From the NCBI GenBank assembly GCA_002282555.1, contig NCJR01000140.1, positions 1 to 12,140 of the forward strand: 12,140 nucleotides of DNA. The letters are read 5' to 3'. Below are positions 1 through 6,397 of the stretch, in pieces (the stretch's first letter is position 1; each line of letters begins with the position of its first letter). Under the pieces are notes generated by a model. That model was not told the DNA's origin. It was given only the letters and a program-made list of their open reading frames with translations, and did no database searches. The translations under genes and the position numbers were made by a program. Source of the DNA: Rhodobacterales bacterium 34-62-10 (lineage in GTDB: Bacteria > Pseudomonadota > Alphaproteobacteria > Rhodobacterales > Rhodobacteraceae).

Positions 1-7
1 AGCCACG

Positions 8-155
8 TCAGGCGAGCTCGGCGAGCACGCTCGAAGTCGCAAAAACCTTGTCGCCGACTGCTGCTTTCGGCACCGCCGAGAGCGGCAGGTACAAATCGAC
101 GCGCGAACCGAAGCGGATGAAGCCGTAGCGCTCGCCGCGCGCGATCCGGTCCAAT
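8..155 (-). pseudogene. psd: C-terminal fragment of phosphatidylserine decarboxylase proenzyme
   Basis: Read on the minus strand, this stretch is open up to a TGA at 10-8 and encodes about 49 residues. They include [18 protein letters not shown] and later [16 protein letters not shown]. The FGSR segment matches the Gly-Ser self-cleavage site of short (PSD-A type) phosphatidylserine decarboxylases, where the serine becomes the pyruvoyl group. The 32 residues from that serine to the stop fit the small alpha subunit. The enzyme makes phosphatidylethanolamine at the inner membrane. Upstream (higher coordinates) the frame meets a TAG at 166-164, and the DNA there already codes for an antiporter on the other strand, so the beta subunit is absent. 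The fragment cannot make a working enzyme. It is either a recombination relic or an assembly chimera. The family call is confident; the origin of the fragment is not. Confidence 0.8.
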
Positions 156-167
156 GTCTTTCTCTAT

Positions 168-2744
168 GTGTTCCTGCCCACGCTGCTGTTTCAGGTGACG
201 CTGGTGTTGGACCTGCGGCGGATGGTGGACGACTGGGTGCCCATTCTGGTGCTGGCCGTGGTCGCGGTGATCGTGGCCACGCTGGTGATCGGCTATGCGC
301 TGTGGTGGACATCGCCCCTGACGCTGGCGGCCTGTCTGCTGATCGGGGCGATCGTGTCGACCACGGACCCGTCGGCGGTGGTCAGCATCTTCCGCTCGAT
401 CTCGGCCCCCAAGCGGCTGGCGCGGATCATCGAGGGCGAGAGCCTGCTGAACGATGCCGCCGCCATCGCGCTGTTCGGTCTGTTCATGGGCTTTGTCATG
501 GCGGGCGTGCCCGACCCGACCCTGCAAGGCGCGCTGGCGCAGTTTCCGCTGCTGATCATCGGCGGCGCGGTGGTGGGTTTCGTCATGGCGCGCGCCGCGC
601 TGGGGCTGATGATGCTGGTCTCGCAGCATGAGCTTGCGGTCATCTCGATCTCGGTCGCATTGCCCTATCTGTCCTATGTGGCGGCGGAACAGATGGTCGG
701 CGCCTCTGGTGTGATCGCCGCGGTGGGGGCGGGATTGACGCTGAACCTGCTGGGGCCGGGCCGGTTGCCGCCGGGCAGCTGGACCAACCTGCGCGAGGTC
801 TGGGGCCTTCTGGCGCATTGGGCGGGGGCGCTGATCTTTATCCTTGCCGCGCTGCTGATCCCGCGCCTGCTGACCGAGGTGCGGCTGTCCGATCTGGGGC
901 TGGTGCTGGTCGTGATCCTGGCCGCGATCACCGCCCGCGTGATCATCCTGTTCGGGCTGATGCCGTTTCTGTCGCTGATCCGGCTGTCGCCCGTGGTCGA
1001 ACGCCCCTACCGCGTCGCCATCCTGTGGGGCGGGCTGCGCGGGGCGGTCACGCTGGCGCTGGCCTTGGCGGTGACCGAAAGCTTCCGCGTGCCGGTCGAG
1101 GTCAAACGCGTGGTCGGCATCCTTGCCACCGGGTTCACGCTGTTCACCCTGCTGGTGCAGGGCACCACGCTGCGTTGGGTGATCAAGCGGCTGGGGCTGG
1201 ACCGGTTGTCGGCGCTGGATGCGGCGCTGTCGAAACAGGTCGTCGCTGTCGCGCTGCAAAATGTGCGCGAGGATGTGGCGACCACGACCGAGAGCTATGA
1301 GTTGACCCGCGAGACGGTACGCTCCGAGGCCAAGCGGTTCGGCGAGCGTTTGGACAAGGCCGTGAAGGATGCCGAGGAAGGCGAGGAAATCTCGGACAAG
1401 AACCGCGTCACGCTGGGGCTGATCGCGCTGGCGGGGGCTGAGCGCGAGTTGATCCTTGCGCAGTTTCGCGAAAGGGCCGTGTCGTCGCGGCTGTCCGACC
1501 GGATCCTCAGCGATGCGGACCGCCTGATCGAAGCGGCACGCAGCGGGGGTCGCACCGGGTATCAGCGGGCCGCACGGCGCAGTCTGGGCAACGGTCCGTG
1601 GTTTCGCGCCGCCGTGTTCCTGCACAACCGACTGCGCCTGTCGGGTCCCTTGGGCCGCCGCACCGCCGACCGGTTCGAGATCCTGTTGTCCCAGCGCCTG
1701 ATCCTGCGCGACCTGCATGGCTTCATCGACACCCGGATCCGCCGCATCCACGGACGCCGCATCGCCGACCTGCTGCACGAATTGCTGGATCGGCGGCTGG
1801 AGCAGGTCGATCAGGGTCTGGACGGGATGCGCCTGCAATATCCCGGCTATGCCGAGGAACTGGAGCGGCGTTTCATCCGCCGTTCCGCCCTGCGTCTGGA
1901 AGAGCAGCAATATGACATGATGCGCGCCGATGGGCTGATCGGGGCCGAATTGCACATGGCGCTGGTGCAGGACGTGGCCGCGCGGCGCAAACAGGCGGAT
2001 GACCGGCCCACGCTGGACCTTGCGGTGCAGAAATCCGATCTGGTGCGGCAGTTTCCGCTGTTTTCGGGACTGGATGACGCCACGCTGCGCCGCCTCAGCC
2101 GGGTGTTGGTGACCCGCTATGTCAATGCGGGCGACCGGATCATCCGCCGCGACACGCCGGCGCGCAACGTCCATTTCATCGCCTCGGGCGCGGTTGAATT
2201 GCAGGCCGCAGGCCAGACATGGCGACTGGGCCGGGGCGAGATGTTCGGCCAGATGGCGATCCTGATGCAAAAGCCGCGCCGGACCGAGGTGATCGCAATC
2301 GCGCCGTCAAGCCTGCTGGTGCTGGACGAGGCGCGGTTCCGCCGCCTGCTCAAGCGCAGCAAACTGTTGCAGGAGGCGGTGATCGACAGCGCGCGGCGGC
2401 GCGGGCTGGACCCTGCACCGATCCTTGCCTCGGTCGGTGTGGTGATCCCCGCCAAGCCGGAGGCGGTGCCCGCTGTGATGTCGCCCACGTCCGAGGCGAC
2501 AGCCGAGGGGAGCGCCGAGGTAAAGCCGCAGGCGCAGGCCGAGGCCCCCGCCGCCGAGGGGAACCCCGAGGGGGCCAGAACCGAGGGGAATCCCGAGGCC
2601 AAGCCGGAGGCCAAGCCGGAGGCCAAGCCGGAGGCGTCCGGGCGCAAGCGCGCCAAGACTGCGGCCAAGGCGGAGCCCTCGCCCTCGGAGGCCACCACAA
2701 CGATGCAAGGCGACGACAGCACCGACCGCACTGGCACAGTTTAG
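168..2744 (+). CDS. CPA1-family Na+/H+ antiporter with C-terminal cyclic-nucleotide-binding-like domain, 5'-truncated
   Basis: Membrane cation/proton exchanger of the CPA1 (NhaP/NHE) family. Residues 1-340 are hydrophobic and carry family marks: TDPSAVV at 66-72, the ND ion-site pair N95-D96 in GESLLNDAAA, and GLRGAVTLAL from 289. Residues ~345-625 are a long charged helical cytoplasmic region. Residues 629-735 resemble a cNMP-binding domain (FPLFSGLDD, GEMFGQMAIL, PRRTEV). Residues ~745-858 are a low-complexity Ala/Pro/Glu/Lys tail with KPEA repeats. GTG 168 is only the first usable start: the frame is open from 129 and the antiporter-like reading ([14 protein letters not shown]) begins at ~153. 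The family normally has about 50-65 more N-terminal residues with one or two helices, so the 5' end has been replaced by psd DNA. As it stands the product is probably not a functional exchanger. Confidence 0.88.
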   Translation: MFLPTLLFQVTLVLDLRRMVDDWVPILVLAVVAVIVATLVIGYALWWTSPLTLAACLLIGAIVSTTDPSAVVSIFRSISAPKRLARIIEGESLLNDAAAIALFGLFMGFVMAGVPDPTLQGALAQFPLLIIGGAVVGFVMARAALGLMMLVSQHELAVISISVALPYLSYVAAEQMVGASGVIAAVGAGLTLNLLGPGRLPPGSWTNLREVWGLLAHWAGALIFILAALLIPRLLTEVRLSDLGLVLVVILAAITARVIILFGLMPFLSLIRLSPVVERPYRVAILWGGLRGAVTLALALAVTESFRVPVEVKRVVGILATGFTLFTLLVQGTTLRWVIKRLGLDRLSALDAALSKQVVAVALQNVREDVATTTESYELTRETVRSEAKRFGERLDKAVKDAEEGEEISDKNRVTLGLIALAGAERELILAQFRERAVSSRLSDRILSDADRLIEAARSGGRTGYQRAARRSLGNGPWFRAAVFLHNRLRLSGPLGRRTADRFEILLSQRLILRDLHGFIDTRIRRIHGRRIADLLHELLDRRLEQVDQGLDGMRLQYPGYAEELERRFIRRSALRLEEQQYDMMRADGLIGAELHMALVQDVAARRKQADDRPTLDLAVQKSDLVRQFPLFSGLDDATLRRLSRVLVTRYVNAGDRIIRRDTPARNVHFIASGAVELQAAGQTWRLGRGEMFGQMAILMQKPRRTEVIAIAPSSLLVLDEARFRRLLKRSKLLQEAVIDSARRRGLDPAPILASVGVVIPAKPEAVPAVMSPTSEATAEGSAEVKPQAQAEAPAAEGNPEGARTEGNPEAKPEAKPEAKPEASGRKRAKTAAKAEPSPSEATTTMQGDDSTDRTGTV
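2595..2633 (+). repeat. 12-bp in-frame tandem repeat coding for EAKP units
   Basis: The unit gaggccaagccg occurs three times exactly in tandem, followed by another gag. It encodes KPEA repeats at residues 812-823 of the antiporter tail. Just upstream, a 17-bp direct repeat (ccgaggggaaYcccgag) appears at 2554-2570 and 2581-2597 with one mismatch, giving two EGNPE blocks. The 12-bp length keeps the reading frame, so copy number could vary without breaking the protein. A basic patch (SGRKRAKTAAK) follows the repeats. Confidence 0.85.
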
Positions 2745-2758
2745 AACGGTTCCAAACC

Positions 2759-2789
2759 TTGACAGATCGCCCCGCGGGGCGCATATCCT
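2759..2789 (+). promoter_or_regulatory. Putative sigma-70-type promoter for the nfu-tsaB-rimI unit
   Basis: A perfect TTGACA -35 hexamer lies at 2759-2764. The best -10 candidate is TATCCT at 2784-2789 (4 of 6 consensus bases), giving a long 19-bp spacer; CATATC at 2782-2787 with a 17-bp spacer is weaker. The start site would fall near 2796, leaving a leader of under 20 nt that still holds the AAAGG ribosome-binding site at 2801-2805. The call rests on consensus matching only. Confidence 0.5.
2768..2781. promoter_or_regulatory. Perfect 14-bp palindrome in the promoter spacer, candidate operator
   Basis: CGCCCCGCGGGGCG reads the same on both strands. It lies entirely between the -35 and -10 candidates of the nfu promoter. 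No T-run follows it, so it is a poor intrinsic terminator for the antiporter gene that ends 24 nt upstream. A regulator-binding site is the alternative reading. The protein that would bind it is unknown, and a chance GC-rich palindrome cannot be excluded. Confidence 0.4.
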
Positions 2790-2814
2790 AAGCAACCACG
2801 AAAGGTATGCCGCG

Positions 2815-3378
2815 ATGTTCATCCAGACCGAATCCACCCCGAATCCCGCCACCCTCAAGTTCCTGCCCGGCCAGACCGTGCTGGACATGGGCACCGCCGA
2901 TTTCCCCAGCCCCGACGGGGCCTCTGCCTCGCCGCTGGCCACCCGGCTGTTCGCGGTCGGCGGCGTCACCGGCGTCTTTTTCGGCACCGATTTCGTGACC
3001 GTGACCAAGGCGGCGGATGTCGAATGGGACCACATCAAGCCCGCCCTTCTGGGCGCGATCATGGAACATTTCCAGTCGGGTCAGCCGGTCATGGGCGCAG
3101 GCGCCAAGGCCGCATCCGGCCATGCCGACCATGACGGACCGGATTCGGTGGTCGTGGGTCAGATCAAGGAACTGCTGGATACCCGCGTGCGCCCCGCCGT
3201 GGCGCAGGATGGCGGCGACATCACCTTCCACGGCTTTGATCGTGGCGTTGTCTATCTGCACATGCAGGGCGCCTGTGCCGGTTGCCCGTCATCGACCCTG
3301 ACCCTCAAGATGGGGATCGAGAACCTGCTGCGGCATTACATCCCCGAGGTGACCGAAGTCCGCCCTGTCGCGGTCTGA
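2815..3378 (+). CDS. NifU-family Fe-S cluster carrier protein (Nfu type)
   Basis: A cytoplasmic carrier that receives an Fe-S cluster and passes it to client enzymes. The 187-residue protein has the two-domain Nfu layout. The N-terminal Nfu_N domain (about 1-90) opens with MFIQTESTPNPATLKFLPG, typical of alphaproteobacterial and mitochondrial Nfu1. A variable linker follows (about 91-107), then the C-terminal NifU-like domain (about 108-180) with VRPAVAQDGGDI and the cluster-binding CxxC at C154-A-G-C157. Start ATG 2815 is preceded by AAAGG at 2801-2805 with good spacing and begins exactly at the conserved N-terminus. An upstream ATG at 2807 is in another frame. It is the first gene of a three-gene unit; tsaB follows after 26 nt. 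Length and both motifs look intact. Confidence 0.93.
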   Translation: MFIQTESTPNPATLKFLPGQTVLDMGTADFPSPDGASASPLATRLFAVGGVTGVFFGTDFVTVTKAADVEWDHIKPALLGAIMEHFQSGQPVMGAGAKAASGHADHDGPDSVVVGQIKELLDTRVRPAVAQDGGDITFHGFDRGVVYLHMQGACAGCPSSTLTLKMGIENLLRHYIPEVTEVRPVAV

Positions 3379-3404
3379 ACCGACCGCTGGCAAGGCAGGA
3401 TACC

Positions 3405-4022
3405 GTGACACCCACCCCGCCCGAACCGATCATCCTTGCCTTTGACACATCGGCCGCGCATTGCGCGGCCGCTTTGCTGCGCGGCAAGACCCTGCTGGCG
3501 CGCCAGTCCGAGGATATGGGACGCGGTCAGGCCGAGCGTCTGGTGCCGCTGCTGGATGAGGTGATCAAAGGCGCAGGGCTGGACTGGTCGGACCTGTCGG
3601 CGCTGGCCGTGGGGATCGGACCCGGCAATTTCACCGGGATCAGGATTTCCGTCTCGACCGCGCGGGGTTTGGCGCTGGCGCTGGATATTCCCGCCATCGG
3701 CATCAGCACCTTCGACGCGATCCGCAAAACCGCGACCCTGCCGCATCTGGCCGCCGTGCCCGCACCGCAGGACCGCGTCTATATCGCGCCCGAAGGCGTG
3801 GCCCCCGCACTTGTCAGCATGGACGAGGCGCATGATATCGGCCTGCCGCTGGCCCTGCCGCCTGCCCCTGCCGATCTTGTGGTGGCCATGGCCCAGGTCG
3901 CCCGCGCCCGGCTGCGAAAAGGTATCGATCTGCCCGCGCCCGCGCCGCTATACATCCGCGCCGCCGACGCAGCCCCGGCGCGCGATGCATCCCCGGTGAT
4001 GCTGCCCGATGACGTTGACTGA
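3405..4022 (+). CDS. tsaB: tRNA N6-threonylcarbamoyladenosine modification protein TsaB
   Basis: TsaB is the non-catalytic partner of TsaD, in the TsaBDE complex that makes t6A at position 37 of ANN-decoding tRNAs. The 205-residue product shows the ASKHA-fold start IILAFDTSAAHC (about residues 9-20) and the family block VGIGPGNFTGIRIS from residue 69, followed by STARGLALAL. The chosen start is GTG 3405, preceded by an AGGCAGGA-like site at 3393-3400. The frame is open further upstream, but that would run through the nfu gene. The 3' end overlaps the acetyltransferase gene by 14 nt, implying coupled translation. Length is a little short of the E. coli protein (about 230) but fits the family. 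No lesions seen. Confidence 0.92.
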   Translation: MTPTPPEPIILAFDTSAAHCAAALLRGKTLLARQSEDMGRGQAERLVPLLDEVIKGAGLDWSDLSALAVGIGPGNFTGIRISVSTARGLALALDIPAIGISTFDAIRKTATLPHLAAVPAPQDRVYIAPEGVAPALVSMDEAHDIGLPLALPPAPADLVVAMAQVARARLRKGIDLPAPAPLYIRAADAAPARDASPVMLPDDVD

Positions 4023-4455
4023 CGCCGCACCCGCGCCCGCACCTGACGCCGCGACCATGGCCCGCATCCATGCCGCCGCCTATCGGCTGGATCGGCCATG
4101 GACATATGCCGAATTCAGCGCCTTGCTGACCAGCCCGCATGTGATCGCCCTTGGTGACGACCGCGCCTTCATTCTGGCCCGGATCATCGCGGACGAGGCC
4201 GAGGTTCTGACCATCGCCACCCATCCTGACCACCGTCGCACCAGCCTTGCCCGCGCCCTGCTGGACCGCTTTCACACCGTGGTGCAGGCAAAAGGGGCTG
4301 TCACCGCCTTTCTGGAAGTCGCAGCCGACAACACCCCGGCACACCGGCTCTATCTGTCTGCCGGATACGCGCAGGTTGGCTTGCGCCGCGCCTATTACGA
4401 CCGGTCGGACGGGCCTGCGGCGGATGCGCTGATCCTGCGCCGGGACCTGACCTAG
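4009..4455 (+). CDS. rimI: RimI-like GNAT family N-acetyltransferase
   Basis: A 148-residue GNAT protein that by position and sequence is the RimI-type N-alpha-acetyltransferase (in E. coli it acetylates the N-terminus of ribosomal protein bS18 using acetyl-CoA). Motif A is visible as EVLTIATHPDHRRTSLARALL (residues 65-85, shown here for its key residues), and the RimI-like block AADNTPAHRLYLSAGY follows, then RRAYYD. The acetyl-CoA loop is unusual: the normal RRxGxG/A reads RRTSLA, with serine 79 where a glycine is expected. It overlaps tsaB by 14 nt, and the rimI-next-to-tsaB arrangement is common in bacteria, which supports the name. The ribosome-binding site is weak, consistent with coupling to tsaB. 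The substrate is inferred only from the family. Confidence 0.82.
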   Translation: MTLTDAAPAPAPDAATMARIHAAAYRLDRPWTYAEFSALLTSPHVIALGDDRAFILARIIADEAEVLTIATHPDHRRTSLARALLDRFHTVVQAKGAVTAFLEVAADNTPAHRLYLSAGYAQVGLRRAYYDRSDGPAADALILRRDLT

Positions 4456-4516
4456 CGTCATCGCGCCCGCGCATCACGATTCCGAGCGGACAGCCACGTC
4501 AAGCGACAGTTTGCTG

Positions 4517-4547
4517 TTGACCCATCCCCGGCCCTGCGTCCTAAACT
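4517..4547 (+). promoter_or_regulatory. Putative promoter for the BMP nucleoside transporter operon
   Basis: In the 173-nt gap after rimI, TTGACC at 4517-4522 resembles a -35 hexamer. The -10 could be TAAACT at 4542-4547 (4 of 6, 19-bp spacer) or CCTAAA at 4540-4545 (17-bp spacer, weaker). The leader to ATG 4629 would be about 75 nt. I see no riboswitch-like conserved core in it. This is the only promoter-like site before the five downstream reading frames, which are tightly linked. Confidence 0.4.
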
Positions 4548-4551
4548 GGCA

Positions 4552-4561
4552 TTTGATCAAA
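4552..4561. promoter_or_regulatory. 10-bp palindrome TTTGATCAAA, candidate repressor operator
   Basis: The perfect palindrome TTTGATCAAA sits 5-14 bases downstream of the -10 candidate, over the expected transcription start of the transporter operon. That position suits a repressor site. The sequence is A/T-rich within GC-rich surroundings, which makes a functional site more plausible. It is not an FNR/FixK box (TTGAT-N4-ATCAA), because the spacer is missing. The cognate regulator is not identifiable here. Confidence 0.4.
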
Positions 4562-4628
4562 CCTGAGCGATCACCGGACGGGGTGCGACAGAACCAGCAC
4601 CACCGCCGCCAACCCACGGGAGACGACC

Positions 4629-5624
4629 ATGACCCTGATGCAGACATTCCTTGGTGCAGCCGCCGCCACCGCGCTCAGCGCCGGTGCAGCATTGGCCGAA
4701 CCAGCCCTGATCTTCGATCTGGGCGGCAAGTTCGACAAAAGCTTCAACGAGGCCGCCTTCAACGGCGCCGAACGCTGGAAAGCCGAGACCGGCGGGAATT
4801 ACCTTGAAACCGTGATGCAGTCCGAAGCCCAGCGCGAACAGGCCCTGCGCCGCTTTGCCGAAGCGGGGGCCAACCCCATCGTGACCACCGGTTTCGCCAT
4901 GTCCGACCCCATCGCGCAGGTCGCCCCCGACTATCCCGACACGATGTTCGTGACCATCGACGGCTATGTCGATCTGCCCAACGTCAAGGTGATCGGCTTT
5001 ACCGAGCACGAAGGCTCCTACCTGGTGGGCATGATGGCGGCGATGGCGTCGAAATCGAATACCGTGGGCTTCATCGGCGGCATGGACGTGCCGCTGATCC
5101 GCAAATTCGCCTGCGGCTATGCGCAGGGCGTCAAGGCGGTGAACGCGGATGCCACCATCATCGCCAACATGACCGGCACCACGCCTGCCGCGTGGAACGA
5201 CCCGGTCAAAGGGTCCGAACTGACCCTGTCGCAGATCGGTCAGGGTGCGGATGTGATCTATGCCGCCGCGGGTGGCACCGGCGTGGGTGTGCTGCAGACC
5301 GCCGCCGATGAGGGGATCCTGTCGATCGGCGTGGACAGCAACCAGAACCACCTGCATCCGGGCAAGGTGCTGACATCCATGCTCAAGCGGGTCGATGTCG
5401 CCGTCTACAACGTCATGAAAGCCGGTGCCGATCTGGAAGCGGGCGTCGAAGTGCTTGATCTGGCGGCCGAGGGCGTGGGCTATGCGCTGGACGAAAACAA
5501 CGCGAGCCTTGTGTCGGACGAGATGAAAACCGCCGTTGACGCGGCGCGCGCCAAGATCATCGCAGGCGAGATCAAGGTGCATGACTACACCTCCGACGAT
5601 AGCTGCCCGGTCCTGACCTTCTGA
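4629..5624 (+). CDS. BMP-family (PnrA/NupN-like) ABC transporter substrate-binding protein
   Basis: Periplasmic binding protein that captures the substrate, probably a purine nucleoside, for the ABC transporter encoded directly downstream. The 331-residue protein starts with a signal peptide ending ALA-EP at about residue 23. There is no lipobox cysteine, as expected for a soluble Gram-negative periplasmic protein. The n-region (MTLMQT) carries no Lys or Arg, which is unusual. The mature part opens with the BMP signature IFDLGGKFDKSFNEAAF and contains IGGMDVPLIRKFACGY and GVDSNQNH. It has only two cysteines, C162 and C326, which could form a disulfide in the periplasm. GGGAGA at 4618-4623 supports ATG 4629. 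The order binding protein, ATPase, permease, permease matches Bacillus nupNOPQ and streptococcal rnsABCD. The nucleoside specificity is inferred. Confidence 0.9.
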   Translation: MTLMQTFLGAAAATALSAGAALAEPALIFDLGGKFDKSFNEAAFNGAERWKAETGGNYLETVMQSEAQREQALRRFAEAGANPIVTTGFAMSDPIAQVAPDYPDTMFVTIDGYVDLPNVKVIGFTEHEGSYLVGMMAAMASKSNTVGFIGGMDVPLIRKFACGYAQGVKAVNADATIIANMTGTTPAAWNDPVKGSELTLSQIGQGADVIYAAAGGTGVGVLQTAADEGILSIGVDSNQNHLHPGKVLTSMLKRVDVAVYNVMKAGADLEAGVEVLDLAAEGVGYALDENNASLVSDEMKTAVDAARAKIIAGEIKVHDYTSDDSCPVLTF

Positions 5625-5626
5625 GG

Positions 5627-6397
5627 ATGGCGGCAGACACACCACATGCGGCGCGGCAGGACACTGCCGCGCCCGAGGCACAGGTGCCCGCGATCGAGTT
5701 GCGCGGCATCTCCAAGGCGTTTGGCCCGGTGCAGGCCAACAAGGATATCAGCGTCCGGGTCATGCCCGGCACCATCCACGGCATCATCGGCGAGAATGGC
5801 GCGGGTAAATCCACGCTGATGTCGATCCTTTACGGCTTCTACAAGGCCGACGCGGGCGAGATCCTGATCGCAGGCCGCCCCACCACCATCCCCGACAGCC
5901 AAGCCGCCATTGCTGCGGGCATCGGCATGGTGTTCCAGCATTTCAAGCTGGTCGAGAATTTCACCGTGCTGGAGAACATCATTCTGGGCGCCGAGGATGG
6001 CCGGTTGCTGCGCCCCAGTCTGGCCAAGGCGCGTGCGGCACTGAAAGCGCTGGCGACAGAATATGAATTGCACGTCGATCCCGATGCGGTGATCGAGGAG
6101 ATCGGCGTGGGCATGCAGCAGCGTGTCGAAATCCTCAAGGCGCTGTATCGGCAGGCCGATATCCTGATCCTGGACGAGCCCACCGGCGTGTTGACCCCGC
6201 CCGAGGCGGATCACCTGTTCCGTATCCTGCGCAACCTGCGGGATGAGGGCAAGACGATCATCCTGATCACCCACAAGCTGCGCGAGATCATGGAGATCAC
6301 CGATACCGTCAGCGTGATGCGGCGCGGCGAGATGACGGCGGATGGTGGGGCGCAAGGTTCTGCTGCGGGTCGAAAAGACCCCCGCCACCCCCGGTAA
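5627..6397 (+). CDS. BMP/nucleoside ABC transporter ATP-binding protein, N-terminal half (frame broken)
   Basis: First nucleotide-binding domain of a normally double-domain (about 510-530 residue) ATPase that powers nucleoside uptake at the inner membrane. It has Walker A GENGAGKST at 55-63, a Q-loop in GMVFQHF, a signature region EIGVGMQQRVEI, Walker B ILILDEP with D183-E184, and the H-loop histidine at 216 in LITHKL. The reading matches the family up to about A238 in RRGEMTA. From 239 on it is out of frame (DGGAQGSAAGRK...) and stops at 6395-6397, while the second half continues in another frame. ATG 5627 lies 2 nt after the binding-protein stop, with GAGG overlapping that stop, so translation is probably coupled. 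The domain itself is complete enough to fold and bind ATP. Confidence 0.85.
   Translation: MAADTPHAARQDTAAPEAQVPAIELRGISKAFGPVQANKDISVRVMPGTIHGIIGENGAGKSTLMSILYGFYKADAGEILIAGRPTTIPDSQAAIAAGIGMVFQHFKLVENFTVLENIILGAEDGRLLRPSLAKARAALKALATEYELHVDPDAVIEEIGVGMQQRVEILKALYRQADILILDEPTGVLTPPEADHLFRILRNLRDEGKTIILITHKLREIMEITDTVSVMRRGEMTADGGAQGSAAGRKDPRHPR
6338..6344 (+). other. Frame-changing lesion inside the double-ABC ATPase gene
   Basis: In the first frame the family match ends at the Ala codon 6338-6340. In the next used frame it resumes at the Met codon 6342-6344 (MVGRKVLLRV), with one base between. Intact relatives, as I remember them, carry roughly 12-16 residues between these points (a stretch leading into AELMVGRKVLLRV). 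The pattern therefore suggests a deletion of about 35-50 bp whose length is 2 modulo 3, rather than a single missing base. A TGA at 6333-6335 closes the second frame upstream. Deletion size is inferred from memory of the family. Confidence 0.65.

Noticed and set aside
2595..2633. CRISPR-like or intergenic tandem repeat
   Set aside because: Units are 12 bp, adjacent, without spacers, and in frame within the antiporter gene, so this is a coding repeat.
3282..3404. Longer N-terminus for TsaB starting inside the nfu gene
   Set aside because: The extra residues are a shadow of the nfu coding frame, and the conserved family start (IILAFDTS) follows directly after GTG 3405.
4552..4561. FNR/FixK-type anaerobox
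   Set aside because: The TTGAT and ATCAA half-sites overlap, with no four-base spacer, so the site does not fit that regulator family.
4456..4628. Purine riboswitch in the leader of the nucleoside transporter operon
   Set aside because: I could not find the conserved purine-aptamer core or a convincing three-way junction; only a short palindrome and promoter-like hexamers are visible.
4557..5681. Long minus-strand open frame (374 codons) opposite the BMP binding protein gene
   Set aside because: It is a mirror of a well-supported gene in GC-rich DNA. The translation is rich in His/Arg/Gly with no recognisable domain. The same applies to the long minus-strand frames at 2307-3062, 6965-8059 and 9315-10292.
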